DNA of 64,000 nucleotides from NCBI RefSeq assembly GCF_019722725.1, contig NZ_CP077941.1, positions 1 through 64,000 of the forward strand. The letters run 5' to 3'. A model generated the notes under the pieces. The model saw nothing but the letters and a program-made list of their open reading frames with translations. It did no database searches and had not been told where the DNA came from. The stretch comes from Vreelandella profundi (GTDB taxonomy: Bacteria > Pseudomonadota > Gammaproteobacteria > Pseudomonadales > Halomonadaceae). The position numbers and the translations under genes were made by a program. This document shows, piece by piece, positions 11,389-21,176 of this stretch (the stretch's first letter is position 1; each line of letters begins with the position of its first letter).

Positions 11389-12345
11389 ATGATTGTGATC
11401 ACAGGCGGTGCCGGTTTTATCGGGGCCAACTTGGTTAAAGCGTTAAATGCACGCGGCAGAAACGACGTGATGGTGGTCGACGATTTGCGCGACGGCACCA
11501 AATTCGCCAACTTAGCCGACTGCACGCTGGCAGATTATCTGGATAAAGACGACTTTCTCGCCAGAGTAAAAGCAGCGCTGAGAGGCGAGAGCGTCGACTT
11601 ACCTAAGATTGAAGCCATTTTCCATGAAGGCGCTTGTTCGGATACCACCGAATGGGACGGCCATTACATGATGGAAAATAACTTCGAGTACTCCAAGGTG
11701 TTGCTGAATTATTGCGAACAGCAGGGTATCCCATTTCTATACGCATCCTCTGCTGCGACCTACGGTGGAAGCGAGGTATTTAAAGAAACCCCCGAGTGTG
11801 AAAAGCCGCTCAACGTTTATGGCTATTCAAAGCTGCTGTTTGATCAGCACGTGCGTTCGCGTTGGAGCGAGCTGACGACCCAGGTGGTGGGCTTTCGCTA
11901 TTTCAATGTGTACGGGCCCCGTGAGCAGCATAAGGGCAAAATGGCCAGCGTGGCGTACCACAATCATCTGCAAGTACGTAACGATGAATCGCTGAAGCTG
12001 TTTGGCGCCTATGGGGGCTTTGATGCGGGCATGCAGAGCCGCGATTTCGTGTATGTCGGTGACGTCGTCGATGTGAACCTATGGTTTTTGGATAACCCGG
12101 GTAAGTCAGGCATTTTCAATCTGGGTACCGGACGAGCTGAGCCTTTTAAAGCGATTGGAGAGGCGGTGATCGATTTCTATGGCAAGGGTGAGATCGACTA
12201 CATCGCTTTTCCTGACGAATTGAAAGGGCGCTATCAGAGCTATACGCGTGCCGATATTGAGGCGCTGCGTGGCAGCGGCTGTGATGTTGAATTTAAAACC
12301 GTTGCTCAAGGGGTTAAGGCCTACTTGGGGTGGTTGAATGGCTAA
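11389..12345 (+). CDS. hldD: ADP-L-glycero-D-manno-heptose 6-epimerase
   Basis: HldD converts ADP-D-glycero-D-manno-heptose to the L-glycero epimer, the donor used by the heptosyltransferases. It is an SDR-type epimerase: Rossmann motif [10 protein letters not shown] at the N-terminus, substrate-binding region [14 protein letters not shown], and catalytic YGYSKLLFD with Tyr and Lys. ATG 11389 has an excellent AAGGAGA 5 nt upstream (11377-11383), which outweighs an upstream in-frame ATG at 11338. The product is 318 aa. It overlaps waaF by 8 bp, so they form a translationally coupled pair. Confidence 0.96.
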   Translation: MIVITGGAGFIGANLVKALNARGRNDVMVVDDLRDGTKFANLADCTLADYLDKDDFLARVKAALRGESVDLPKIEAIFHEGACSDTTEWDGHYMMENNFEYSKVLLNYCEQQGIPFLYASSAATYGGSEVFKETPECEKPLNVYGYSKLLFDQHVRSRWSELTTQVVGFRYFNVYGPREQHKGKMASVAYHNHLQVRNDESLKLFGAYGGFDAGMQSRDFVYVGDVVDVNLWFLDNPGKSGIFNLGTGRAEPFKAIGEAVIDFYGKGEIDYIAFPDELKGRYQSYTRADIEALRGSGCDVEFKTVAQGVKAYLGWLNG

Positions 12346-13381
12346 CCCAGTGCCGCGTCTGCTGATTGTTGGCCCTTCATGGGTCGGCGATATGGTCATG
12401 GCACAAAGCCTGTTTATGACCTTAAAAGCCCGCCAGCCCGGTGCGACGATTGCCGTCGTTGCTCCGGCGTGGTCCCAGCCTATTTTAGAGCGCATGCCCG
12501 AAGTAGATGAGGTATTGCCACTGACGGTGGGCCACGGGGAATTTGGCTTAGCTAGCCGCCTCAAGCTTGCCAAGCAGCTGCGTGGACGCTTTGATCGCGC
12601 CATTGTGTTGCCTCGGTCTTGGAAGGCCGCGCTGGTCCCTTTTATGGCGCGGATACCCGAGCGTGTTGGCTTTATAGGCGAGCATCGCTACGGGCTGCTG
12701 AAAGAGCGCCGTAAGCTCAACAAGCAGGTGCTTGATCAAACGGTAAAGCGCTTTGTATCGCTGGGGCTTCCGTTGGCAGAAGCGGCTAGCGGCGACTTTT
12801 TACTACCCAAGCCCCGTTTGCAGGTTGACTGCGATAATTTGGTGAACCTGCGCCTGGCTCATTCGCTTTCATCGCGCCCGGCCATTGGTTTAATGCCGGG
12901 CGCCGAGTACGGCCCTGCCAAACAGTGGCCCGTCAGTTATTTTCATGCGCTAGCAAAACGGCTGGTGCAAGACGGCTTCGAGGTGCGCGTGCTGGGTGGA
13001 CAAAAAGATCACGCGGCAGGAGAGGCGATAGTGCAAGGGCTTGCCCATGCCCATAACCTCTGCGGTAAAACGCAGCTGGCCGATGCGGTTGATCTACTGG
13101 CCGATTGCCGACAGGTGGTCACCAACGATTCAGGTTTGATGCACGTGGCGGCGGCGGTAGGGGTTCGCGTCCATGCGCTGTATGGCTCTTCATCGCCCGT
13201 CTACACGCCGCCAATGACGGATAACGCCGCCATCCACTATCTTGCACTATCCTGCTCGCCCTGCTTTGAGCGCACCTGTCCACTAGGGCATACCAATTGC
13301 CTTAACCAGCTGAGCGTTGGTCAGGTGTATCAAGCAATACACGCTGATCGGCAGCGGGACTGTATGATGGCTAATGAATGA
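12338..13381 (+). CDS. waaF: LPS heptosyltransferase II
   Basis: A GT9-family enzyme that adds the second L,D-heptose to the first on the LPS inner core, on the cytoplasmic face of the inner membrane. The 347-aa product opens with [18 protein letters not shown]. The C-terminal half has the donor-site blocks [24 protein letters not shown] and [12 protein letters not shown]. The Cys-rich end ([18 protein letters not shown]) is characteristic of WaaF. It is coupled to hldD and converges with the OpgB-like gene, overlapping it by 11 bp. Confidence 0.93.
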   Translation: MANPVPRLLIVGPSWVGDMVMAQSLFMTLKARQPGATIAVVAPAWSQPILERMPEVDEVLPLTVGHGEFGLASRLKLAKQLRGRFDRAIVLPRSWKAALVPFMARIPERVGFIGEHRYGLLKERRKLNKQVLDQTVKRFVSLGLPLAEAASGDFLLPKPRLQVDCDNLVNLRLAHSLSSRPAIGLMPGAEYGPAKQWPVSYFHALAKRLVQDGFEVRVLGGQKDHAAGEAIVQGLAHAHNLCGKTQLADAVDLLADCRQVVTNDSGLMHVAAAVGVRVHALYGSSSPVYTPPMTDNAAIHYLALSCSPCFERTCPLGHTNCLNQLSVGQVYQAIHADRQRDCMMANE

Positions 13382-15014
13382 TATCAATTTCGTCGGCAAT
13401 ATCCGCTGGCGTTTCCAGCGTTTGCTCTAGAGGAGGGGCTTCCTGGGGTTCACGGCGCTGAGGAGATATCCCGTCCCACAGACGGTGCTGGAGCGCTGTC
13501 TCCTCTCTTAAGCGCTGATTTACCATTTCAATGCCATGAACTTCGACCAGCGTCTGCTGATCACTGAATAACGACGTTCCCAGGCCTGCTCGCTGTTCTG
13601 GTAAGTTAAATCCTAGCGCATCCAGCAGCGTGGGAAAGATATCCAGCGTCGTCGCATCGCGGCGAATACGCCGGGGCTCAATGCCGTCTCCGATCATAAT
13701 CAGCGTATTATCACGGTCCATCGCCGTCAGCTGATCCCAGACAGACACACGCATCGTAAGATGATCACTGAGTACCATGACGAGCGTGTTATCGAGAAGT
13801 CCTTCTGCCTCTAAGCGCTCAATAAAACGACGCGCTAGCCACGCCGAACACTGCACGGAATACAGAATATCCTGCCCATCGAATTCGCCCTGTTGTTCCG
13901 CACAGGCTTGCGAGGGGTAACCGTGCGGCGCATGGCCAGCAAGGTTGAGGCTCACAACGCCCCAGGGGCCATTATCTTCGCTACTTAAGCGGCGTATTTC
14001 GTCGGCGGTTATATCGTAAAGGGAGTCGTCATACAGCCCCCAGCTGTTGACATACTCAGGGTCGTCTAGCAGCGGCTCTAGGTCTTCACGACCTTTCACG
14101 GTAGTGAATTGATGGCCACGATAAAACAATCCTTTGCCTGCAAACTGAGTACTGGCACCGCCTAAATAGCTCAGCTGATAGCCCTGCTTGGCAAGTACGT
14201 CACCAAGACAATCGACGCCTGGTGCAACTTTTGAAAGCGGCTCAAATTGAGAGTCGTGGATAAGGCCGGCTGGCATTAAAGGGACGCCACACTGGCTGGC
14301 GATCATTCCGGCCATCGTCCAGCCGGTATTATCCATCTGACGTATACCTTCAAAGACCGCGCCTCGCTCTCCAAGCGCATCGAGGTCTGCGTAAACATCG
14401 CCGAAAAGCTCGTCTGAGTAAGTACGTTCCATGCTCTCTAGATACATAATGAGTAAATTGGGCGGATCTTGTAGCTCTTCGGTGGGCGGTGCCTTATAGC
14501 GACGGTCCAGCCAAGCCCCGTCATCAGTGACAATGGATGCGCTGCGCTGGCCTAAGCCAAACAGCAGCGGGTTGCTAGCCAGCAGTACAATAGCGAAAAA
14601 GCGCTCGGCTAATCGCCAGCGTTGGTCATGGCGCGATAGCCAAGTAACAGCCGCCAGCGCGCCGATCATGACCAGCGTATAAAGCACGGCGGTCAGCATT
14701 TTACCCGCGCCACCGTGCTCAGCGATACCTGCCTGAAGATGGAAAAAAACCGCCCCTAAGTCAACAATGCCAAAACTATCTGCCAAGTAAACGTAGATAC
14801 CCCAAATGCTTAGCGGTACCAGTGACCACGGCCAGACTTTGCGATAACGAGCATTAGCGGGCTGGCCCCAGCGCAGCTTAAGCCCTAGGCCAATCCATAC
14901 GGCAGCGACAATGAACAGTGTCCACCACGGCAGGCGTGTCAGCACGGTAACGGCATAACCAAGACACAAACCAATAATAACTAACGCTATTTTTTGAATA
15001 GCACGAGAGTGCAT
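13371..15014 (-). CDS. OpgB/MdoB-like phosphoglycerol transferase (sulfatase superfamily)
   Basis: A 547-aa inner-membrane protein with about five hydrophobic segments in the first 155 residues, then a periplasmic sulfatase/LTA-synthase-type domain. By eye it follows E. coli OpgB closely: LLIMYLESMERTY, GWTMAGMIASQCGVPL, DCLGDVLAKQGY, FAGKGLFYRGHQF, NSWGLYDDSLYD and a terminal VMVLSDHL motif. The Thr in NTGWTMAG is a candidate catalytic nucleophile. OpgB moves phosphoglycerol from phosphatidylglycerol to periplasmic glucans. No glucan synthesis genes are nearby, and this copy sits inside an LPS locus, so LPS core may be its acceptor (inference). It has no close upstream partner on its strand. 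Confidence 0.8.
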   Translation of the reverse strand: MHSRAIQKIALVIIGLCLGYAVTVLTRLPWWTLFIVAAVWIGLGLKLRWGQPANARYRKVWPWSLVPLSIWGIYVYLADSFGIVDLGAVFFHLQAGIAEHGGAGKMLTAVLYTLVMIGALAAVTWLSRHDQRWRLAERFFAIVLLASNPLLFGLGQRSASIVTDDGAWLDRRYKAPPTEELQDPPNLLIMYLESMERTYSDELFGDVYADLDALGERGAVFEGIRQMDNTGWTMAGMIASQCGVPLMPAGLIHDSQFEPLSKVAPGVDCLGDVLAKQGYQLSYLGGASTQFAGKGLFYRGHQFTTVKGREDLEPLLDDPEYVNSWGLYDDSLYDITADEIRRLSSEDNGPWGVVSLNLAGHAPHGYPSQACAEQQGEFDGQDILYSVQCSAWLARRFIERLEAEGLLDNTLVMVLSDHLTMRVSVWDQLTAMDRDNTLIMIGDGIEPRRIRRDATTLDIFPTLLDALGFNLPEQRAGLGTSLFSDQQTLVEVHGIEMVNQRLREETALQHRLWDGISPQRREPQEAPPLEQTLETPADIADEIDIIH

Positions 15015-15169
15015 AGATAACCTATTTTGTCAGGCGAATTCCGTAAACAATCTAACGTCGCTTTATGTAATTGAAGGCAGGTTAATAAACGCTTAAGTTC
15101 TGACCTTGCCCATGATGTCTAATGCGTGCAGAACGGTCGCTATGAAAGGGTGCGGGTACCGCTGTTAAG

Positions 15170-15922
15170 TCATTTGCCGCTTCTTACCGACTGTTTTATA
15201 TATTTCCAAAAGACGCCGTTGGCGTTTGAAACAGCAATGACTAATCCTCTCCAACCATCGAGCCAACCGTGCTGTAGTACATAGGTACGTAAAAAAGCAA
15301 AGATGGCTTTTAGAAAAACGATCGCTGCAGGGTAGTTTTTAAGCTTTCCTGACTCGGCGCGAAGACTCGAGTAACGGTTTATTTTTTCAAGAAACTGAGA
15401 CAAATCTGTCACGGCAGTATGTTCAATGATGCCTGACAGCCGCTGCACACGGCTGGTCTCGCTTAGCAGAATAGATTCGTGAACCATCGCATCATTAAAA
15501 TTATGGCAGCGCCGGTTGAATAGACGCACGAGCCAGTCATTACCCCATCCCGAATAGCGAACAGGCCTGCCCATCATCCAATTCTCGCGTCGGATCTCTC
15601 CAAGGTCGTTAGAGGCAGCGCTGGGGCACCATAAGGCGATGGCCTCAATAAGCTCCCTGGAGGGAGCCTCGTCGGCATCTAGCGATAAGATCCAGTCATG
15701 TTTCGCTAAAGAGACCGCAAAACGCTTTGTTGGCCCAAAGCCAAGAAAGTCACCTTCATGCAGAGATACGTTCGAATAGCCAGAGGCTACACGCGTGGTG
15801 TCGTCGCTTGAGCCGTTGTCATAAACCACAACGTCATCGAAACATTGCAAGGCGTCCAGGGTACGCCCCAGCGTCGAGGCAGCATTTCGAGTGATGATAA
15901 CTACGCTAATGCCAGCGGGCAT
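15170..15922 (-). CDS. Family 2 glycosyltransferase, WaaE/LgtF-like (LPS core)
   Basis: A GT2 enzyme of 250 aa with the GT-A opening ISVVIITRNAASTLGRTLDAL, DNGSSDDT and the metal-binding LSLDADEAPS. The following VRYSGWGNDWLVRLFNRR is typical of WaaE/KdtX/LgtF, which add glucose to heptose I of the LPS core. Start ATG 15922 (MPAGISVV) is chosen because it begins right at the domain. A longer frame to 16012 would run through the start of the divergent GT4 gene. The promoter space between the two divergent starts is only 34 bp. Function is by family and context. Confidence 0.82.
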   Translation of the reverse strand: MPAGISVVIITRNAASTLGRTLDALQCFDDVVVYDNGSSDDTTRVASGYSNVSLHEGDFLGFGPTKRFAVSLAKHDWILSLDADEAPSRELIEAIALWCPSAASNDLGEIRRENWMMGRPVRYSGWGNDWLVRLFNRRCHNFNDAMVHESILLSETSRVQRLSGIIEHTAVTDLSQFLEKINRYSSLRAESGKLKNYPAAIVFLKAIFAFLRTYVLQHGWLDGWRGLVIAVSNANGVFWKYIKQSVRSGK

Positions 15923-15956
15923 GAGGATGTCTGTCCTGTCAGAGAGTGAGAAAGCA

Positions 15957-17042
15957 ATGCTATTATATCGGCTTTTCAAGCCAAATGACTCCCAGGAGGC
16001 GCTTTTGCACATTATTCATGTCAATCTGGCCAAAGGCTTTCGTGGAGGAGAGCGTCAAACAGTCCTTTTAATTCAAGCACTCGCTAAGCTAAGTGAGATA
16101 AAGCGCCAAACACTCGTGTGCCAATTGTTGTCACCGCTGCGTGCTGAATTAGCCGATATTCCAGGCGTGGTTTTTGTTAATGCAGGTCATCAATTGGCTG
16201 GCCATAGGAAGGCAGGCAGCGCTGATATTGTACATGCGCATGAAGCCAAAGCAGTGCATTGGGCCTGGCTGCATAATAAGCTTTATCAAACGCCTTATAT
16301 TATTACCCGCCGTGTCGATACGCCTATTAAGCGTAAATGGAGCAATATCGTTTTTTATAGAAATGCAGGCTACTGCGTGGCGATTTCAAGCGTTATTGCC
16401 GAACAGCTAAAAAGCTTTACAACCTCTCCTATCTACACGATTCCAAGCGCTCATTCTGGGGCTGTCAACGACGCTGAAATAGCCGTTGAATTTAGGCAAC
16501 AGTATCCAGATAAAATTATTGTTGGCCACGTTGGTGCGCTTGTGGATCGTCATAAAGGGCAGCGTATTTTAATAGAAGTAGCAAAAACGTTAGACCATGA
16601 TTATCCAGAGTATATTTTTGTTTTTTTCGGCAAAGGCGAAGACGAAGCAGCGCTTAAGAAAGAAAGCGAAGATGCTAATAATATTGTCTGGATGGGCTTT
16701 AAAGAAAATGTTAATGATTATTTGTCTGGATTCGATGTTTTTGTATTTCCCTCAAGAAATGAGGGATTAGGGTCGGTGCTTTTGGACGTGATGAACGCTC
16801 GTGTTCCTATTATAGCGAGCGATGTCGGCGGCATTCCTGATCTTATAAAAACTAATGAAACAGGTTTTTTGGTGGCTGTCGGGAGTGCTAGTGATATAAA
16901 AGATCGGCTCTTAACGCTCAAAAGCAACGTTATATTAAGACATCATGTTGTAGATACTGCATTTTCATCATTGCATCTTTACAGTAGCGATGCGATGGCT
17001 GAGAAATATAGTCAGCGATATAAAGAGTTAGCACAAAAATGA
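15957..17042 (+). CDS. Family 4 glycosyltransferase (LPS core)
   Basis: A GT-B retaining glycosyltransferase of 361 aa. The N-terminus has the acceptor-site HVNLAKGFRGGERQT, typical of GT4 (G-GGxER). The C-terminal donor site has VGHVGALVDRHKGQR, FFGKGEDE, VFPSRNEGLGSVLLDVMNA and ASDVGGIPDLI. ATG 15957 is chosen over 15891 because the latter would overlap the divergent gene. It ends in an ATGA overlap with the next gene. The base composition is visibly more AT-rich than the flanking genes, suggesting acquisition or exchange. Sugar and acceptor unknown. Confidence 0.82.
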   Translation: MLLYRLFKPNDSQEALLHIIHVNLAKGFRGGERQTVLLIQALAKLSEIKRQTLVCQLLSPLRAELADIPGVVFVNAGHQLAGHRKAGSADIVHAHEAKAVHWAWLHNKLYQTPYIITRRVDTPIKRKWSNIVFYRNAGYCVAISSVIAEQLKSFTTSPIYTIPSAHSGAVNDAEIAVEFRQQYPDKIIVGHVGALVDRHKGQRILIEVAKTLDHDYPEYIFVFFGKGEDEAALKKESEDANNIVWMGFKENVNDYLSGFDVFVFPSRNEGLGSVLLDVMNARVPIIASDVGGIPDLIKTNETGFLVAVGSASDIKDRLLTLKSNVILRHHVVDTAFSSLHLYSSDAMAEKYSQRYKELAQK

Positions 17043-17938
17043 CAGCGCTATTGAATGAACGCTATATTGTAATTTTTTTACATAACAGGCCTTTTTTTGG
17101 TGCCCATTTAGTACACGTGCCATTTTTAGCGATGCTAAGAAAAAAGTATCCTGGGGCTAAACTGGTTGGCGTAACAAAAAATAGTGGTGCTAGCTTTCTT
17201 GTCGATAGTGGGTTTTTAGATAGTTTAGAAGTTATTGACAAGAGAGATAAATTTAGTTTACTCAAAAAATATAATTTTGATATTGGGTTTAATCTGAGAC
17301 CTTCGAGTATTGGTGTTGCTCTCCAAATGCTGCTGTTAAAGATACCTCATCGCGTTGGGTTTAAGAAAACGGGTGCTTTTTATACGCATGCGCTACCGTT
17401 AGATGTATCTATCTATAGAGCGGATTTGTTTTTAAAATTAATGAATGAAACATGCGCATCTTCTGTTCCTCATTTGAAATCATTTATTAGCCACGATGAA
17501 CGTTTTTTAGGCAGTGTTTTACTCGTCCCCGGGGCTGGTAAAGAGGAAAAGAAGTGGCCAATAGAAAAATACATGCAGTTGGCTGATCAGTTTGTTGAAG
17601 GCGGTGAGAAAAACGTATTTTTTATCACCGGCCCGCAAGAAGCGGAAGAAGCCAGAATACTAAAAAGTAAAGGTTATACGGTTTTTAATCAGCCGAGCGT
17701 CGATCTTCTGTTTAGCATGGTAGCAGGGTGTAAGATTTTTATTAGCAATGACTGTGGGCCTTCTCACATTGCCCATATTCTGGGCGTCAGGCAAGTTGTG
17801 CTATTTAAAGAGTCTCTGCCTGAGTGGTTTTTGACAAGAGACAATAGCCGTTCTATTTTTTGCTCTCTTGGTGTCCCTGCCATTAAGGTTGATGACGTAA
17901 TGCAGCTAGCACGGGAGCTGTTAGAGAAAAATGCCTAG
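17039..17938 (+). CDS. Family 9 (heptosyltransferase-like) glycosyltransferase
   Basis: A 299-aa protein of the GT9 fold, shorter than WaaF and OpsX. It shows GAHLVHVPFLAML near the N-terminus, LVPGAGKEEKKWPIEKYMQLA, FFITGPQEAEEA and SNDCGPSHIAHILG (donor-binding loop). It starts within an ATGA overlap with the upstream GT4 gene, so they are coupled. Codon use is strongly AT-rich (many TTT, TTA, AAA), unlike the housekeeping genes around it. It probably transfers a heptose-like sugar to the LPS core, but the substrate cannot be read from sequence. Confidence 0.78.
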   Translation: MTALLNERYIVIFLHNRPFFGAHLVHVPFLAMLRKKYPGAKLVGVTKNSGASFLVDSGFLDSLEVIDKRDKFSLLKKYNFDIGFNLRPSSIGVALQMLLLKIPHRVGFKKTGAFYTHALPLDVSIYRADLFLKLMNETCASSVPHLKSFISHDERFLGSVLLVPGAGKEEKKWPIEKYMQLADQFVEGGEKNVFFITGPQEAEEARILKSKGYTVFNQPSVDLLFSMVAGCKIFISNDCGPSHIAHILGVRQVVLFKESLPEWFLTRDNSRSIFCSLGVPAIKVDDVMQLARELLEKNA

Positions 17939-17954
17939 TGTAAAATCTATGTGA

Positions 17955-18659
17955 TTACTGATAGCCCTCTAGTATCGATGAATAGCTATTTTCCGCGTTA
18001 AATTTAATGAGCGACCGCTTCAGGCGCGTTAAGTTGTCGTTCTGCCACTTGCCCGGCGAACGTAGTCGGCAGCGGTCTAAGTCGATCAACCACGGCGTGC
18101 CGCTGCTATCGATCAGAATGTTGCGGGCATTTAAGTCCACGTGGTCAAGTCCTGCCTGATGGAAGCGTTGAACCATCGAACCTACTTGCTGCAATAAAGC
18201 ATCATCCGCCTGTCGATGATTAAGCAGCTCGGCTAGCGCCCGTGCGCCTTTAATGCGTACCGTTATCAACGCAGCCTCATAGGTTAAACCATGGCGGGTA
18301 ACGCAGCTGGCGACAGGGCGCGGTACGGGGAGTCCTTGCGCAAAAAGGGCGGCGGTTAAACGCAGTTCACGAAACGCCCGTGTACGCTCAGCCCCTGTCC
18401 AAAGATAGCGTTTTTCACTTAGTTTGGCCGCCATGCCGCCGCGTCGATAAGGCCTTAATACCCACTGTTCAGTAGGCGTTGCCTGCAGAAAAAAGCTGCT
18501 ACCTCGCCCCGGGGCTTCGCCCACAATGAGCCCCTGCCTGCGCCAATAATCGCTGGTGAATAAGGCCGGATGAATTTGGTGTGTTCCCGGTGCGTCACAT
18601 AAACTGTCTGCATCATGTAAAATCAGACTATTTTTCTGCCGGAGTGCCGCTAAGCGCAT
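17955..18659 (-). CDS. kdkA: 3-deoxy-D-manno-octulosonic acid (Kdo) kinase
   Basis: KdkA phosphorylates the single Kdo residue of lipid A-Kdo in bacteria such as Haemophilus and Vibrio, stabilising the outer membrane. The 234-aa product has the conserved N-terminal block VLRPYRRGGMAAKL, a FRELRLTAALFAQGLPVPRP stretch, and the catalytic loop HVDLNARNIL followed by the metal-binding WLIDLDRCRLR. The gene converges with the GT9 gene and is divergent from opsX. The two ATG codons overlap in a CATG tetranucleotide (18657-18660), so neither gene has a free 5' untranslated region outside the other. Confidence 0.9.
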   Translation of the reverse strand: MRLAALRQKNSLILHDADSLCDAPGTHQIHPALFTSDYWRRQGLIVGEAPGRGSSFFLQATPTEQWVLRPYRRGGMAAKLSEKRYLWTGAERTRAFRELRLTAALFAQGLPVPRPVASCVTRHGLTYEAALITVRIKGARALAELLNHRQADDALLQQVGSMVQRFHQAGLDHVDLNARNILIDSSGTPWLIDLDRCRLRSPGKWQNDNLTRLKRSLIKFNAENSYSSILEGYQ

Positions 18660-19749
18660 GAAGCCCTCTCTGCCTGTTCAGCCCAAACACATTGCCATTT
18701 TGCGCCTCTCTGCTTTAGGAGACGTATGCAATCTGGTGCCCACGGTGCGGGCGTTACAGCGCCAGTGGCCTGACGCACGTATTACCTGGATTATAGGTAA
18801 GGGGGAGCACAGTCTACTGGCAGGCCTTTCCGGGGTCGAGTTCGTCGTTTACGACAAATCAACCGGCCTTGCCGGCATGCGCGCGCTGTGGCGTCAGCTT
18901 GCCGATACTCGCTTTGATGTGCTTCTGCATATGCAGCAGGCCATTCGCGCCAGCGTTCTGTCACTGGGACTAAAGGCCAATGTGCGGGTGGGTTACGACA
19001 AAGCGCGTGCCAAAGATGCTCAGCACTGGTTTACCCAGTATCAGCTAGCGCCCCATGCCAATGCTCACGTGCTGGAGTCGTTTATGGACTTTGCACGCGT
19101 GCTGGGGGTAGAAGACGATCGATTGGAATGGAACCTACCCATCTCGTCGACGGCGCTAAACGAGGCGCGCGTGATTAGCGGCGAGACGCCTTATCTAGTG
19201 ATTAATCCTTGCAGCAACGTCCGCCTGCGTAATTTCCGCAATTGGTCGGTAGAGGGTTACGCCAGTGTTATTGAACATGCTTGGGTACATCACGGTCTTA
19301 AAAGCGTGTTGACCGGCGGGGGTAGTGCTCAAGAGCGTGCAATAGGCGATCACATTGAAACGCTTTGTCAGCCTGGCAGCGTCATTAATGCTATTGGCGG
19401 CACGTCCTTGAAAGGGGTTTTGGCGCTGATTGACCAAGCCCGCGCAGTGATCGCGCCAGATACCGGGCCTATTCATATGGCCAACGCCGTGGGCACACCG
19501 GCGCTGGGGCTATACGCATCGACCAATCCTATGCGCGCGGCGCCCTATTGCTGGCGTGACTTCGCGGTCAACGCTTATCCAGAGGCTGTGCGTACCTATC
19601 TCCACAAATCGGTGGAGGACGTTAATTGGGGCCAGCGAGTTCGTCATCCCAGCGCCATGATGCTGATTAAAGCAGATGATGTTATCGCCAAATTAGATGC
19701 ACTTTTGGCGCATACCGCTGTAACGGCTAGCGTTAAGGAGCATCCATGA
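18658..19749 (+). CDS. opsX: LPS heptosyltransferase I (OpsX type)
   Basis: A GT9 enzyme that adds the first heptose to Kdo. The 363-aa product opens with [20 protein letters not shown] and has [28 protein letters not shown], the LTGGGS loop and [15 protein letters not shown] near the donor site. The divergent pairing with kdkA resembles the Haemophilus kdkA/opsX arrangement, which is why I call it OpsX rather than WaaC. Its stop overlaps the hldE start (ATGA at 19746-19749), so opsX-hldE-waaA read as one coupled operon. Confidence 0.85.
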   Translation: MKPSLPVQPKHIAILRLSALGDVCNLVPTVRALQRQWPDARITWIIGKGEHSLLAGLSGVEFVVYDKSTGLAGMRALWRQLADTRFDVLLHMQQAIRASVLSLGLKANVRVGYDKARAKDAQHWFTQYQLAPHANAHVLESFMDFARVLGVEDDRLEWNLPISSTALNEARVISGETPYLVINPCSNVRLRNFRNWSVEGYASVIEHAWVHHGLKSVLTGGGSAQERAIGDHIETLCQPGSVINAIGGTSLKGVLALIDQARAVIAPDTGPIHMANAVGTPALGLYASTNPMRAAPYCWRDFAVNAYPEAVRTYLHKSVEDVNWGQRVRHPSAMMLIKADDVIAKLDALLAHTAVTASVKEHP

Positions 19750-21176
19750 AAATTGATTTAACTGCCCTAGAGCATGCCCGTGTGCTGGTCGTGGGAGATG
19801 TGATGTTAGACCGCTACTGGCACGGTGGTACTTCGCGTATTTCGCCGGAGGCGCCGGTGCCGGTGGTGCGCGTCGAAGATGTTGAGGACCGCCCGGGCGG
19901 AGCCGCTAATGTGGCGTTGAACATTACGTCGTTAGGAGGCCACGCCGTATTGGCAGGAGTGGTCGGGGAAGACGATAACGCTCGGCTGCTGGAAGCTAGT
20001 CTTTTGGCTTCCGGTGTGAGCACTTACTTTCAGCACAGTGCCGATGTGCCAACGATTACAAAGCTTCGTGTGATGAGTCGTAACCAGCAGCTGCTGCGCC
20101 TGGATTTTGAGCAGCGCTTGGATAGTGTCGATACCAACGAGCTGTTAGCCCACGTGGAAGCGGCGCTACCTTACTGCGATATTGTGATCCTTTCTGACTA
20201 TGGCAAAGGCACGCTGAACCAAGTTGAAAGCCTCATCGCTAAGGCGCGTGCCAGCGGTAAGCGCGTGTTGATTGATCCCAAGGGACAAGATTTCAGCAAG
20301 TACCGCGGGGCGAGTTTAATGACCCCCAACTTGGCTGAATTTGAAGCGGTTGTTGGGCCTTGCGCCACCGATGCCGAGCTATCAAGCCGCGGTGAAGCGC
20401 TGCGCGCTGAGTTAGCGTTGGAAGCGCTGCTCATTACCCGTAGCGAAAAAGGCATGACGCTGATCCGCGAAGGCCAGCCACCGCTGCATTTACCGACGCG
20501 TGCCCAGGAAGTATTTGATGTGACCGGCGCGGGCGATACCGTTATCGGCCTGATGGGGTTGGCATTAGCCGCGGGGCACGCACTGCCCGAGGCCATGATG
20601 CTGGCTAATTTAGGTGCGGGGTTAGTGGTGGCCAAGCCTGGCACGGCCATCCTATCAATCGCCGAGCTGTATACCGCCTTGCACGGCGACAAGCTGGCCG
20701 AGTTTGGGGTGATTGAGCCCGCGGTACTGGCGGATGCGGTGCGTGCCGCTCAGCTGCGCGGTGAGCGGGTGGTGGTGACCAACGGGTGCTTTGATATTTT
20801 GCACGCCGGCCACGTTGCCTACCTGGAGCAGGCAAAGCGGCTCGGTGACCGTTTAATCGTGGCTGTGAATGACGATGCTTCCATTGGCCGCCTCAAGGGG
20901 CCTAAGCGTCCAATCAATCCGCTAATCCGACGTATGCAGGTGTTAGCGGGGCTCGGCGCAGTGGATTGGGTTGTGCCGTTTAGTGATGACACGCCCCAGG
21001 CGCTGATCGAATCGATACTGCCGGATATTTTGGTTAAAGGCGGTGACTATCGGCCCGAAGATATCGCCGGCGGGGCCGCCGTTATTGCCAATGGGGGCGA
21101 GGTGCAGGTGCTTGGGTTCGAAGACGGTGTCTCGACCTCGGCGATGATTAGCTCCATTCTAGATCGCGAGCGCTAA
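19746..21176 (+). CDS. hldE: Bifunctional heptose 7-phosphate kinase / heptose 1-phosphate adenylyltransferase
   Basis: HldE carries two steps of ADP-heptose synthesis. The N-terminal ribokinase-like domain (about 1-320) phosphorylates heptose 7-phosphate: [22 protein letters not shown] and [11 protein letters not shown]. The C-terminal nucleotidyltransferase domain (about 340-476) adenylylates the 1-phosphate: [21 protein letters not shown] with the HxGH motif. At 476 aa it is the full fused form. It is coupled at both ends, with ATGA to opsX and TAATG to waaA. GmhB, the phosphatase acting between its two activities, is encoded at 6484-7047. Confidence 0.97.
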   Translation: MKIDLTALEHARVLVVGDVMLDRYWHGGTSRISPEAPVPVVRVEDVEDRPGGAANVALNITSLGGHAVLAGVVGEDDNARLLEASLLASGVSTYFQHSADVPTITKLRVMSRNQQLLRLDFEQRLDSVDTNELLAHVEAALPYCDIVILSDYGKGTLNQVESLIAKARASGKRVLIDPKGQDFSKYRGASLMTPNLAEFEAVVGPCATDAELSSRGEALRAELALEALLITRSEKGMTLIREGQPPLHLPTRAQEVFDVTGAGDTVIGLMGLALAAGHALPEAMMLANLGAGLVVAKPGTAILSIAELYTALHGDKLAEFGVIEPAVLADAVRAAQLRGERVVVTNGCFDILHAGHVAYLEQAKRLGDRLIVAVNDDASIGRLKGPKRPINPLIRRMQVLAGLGAVDWVVPFSDDTPQALIESILPDILVKGGDYRPEDIAGGAAVIANGGEVQVLGFEDGVSTSAMISSILDRER

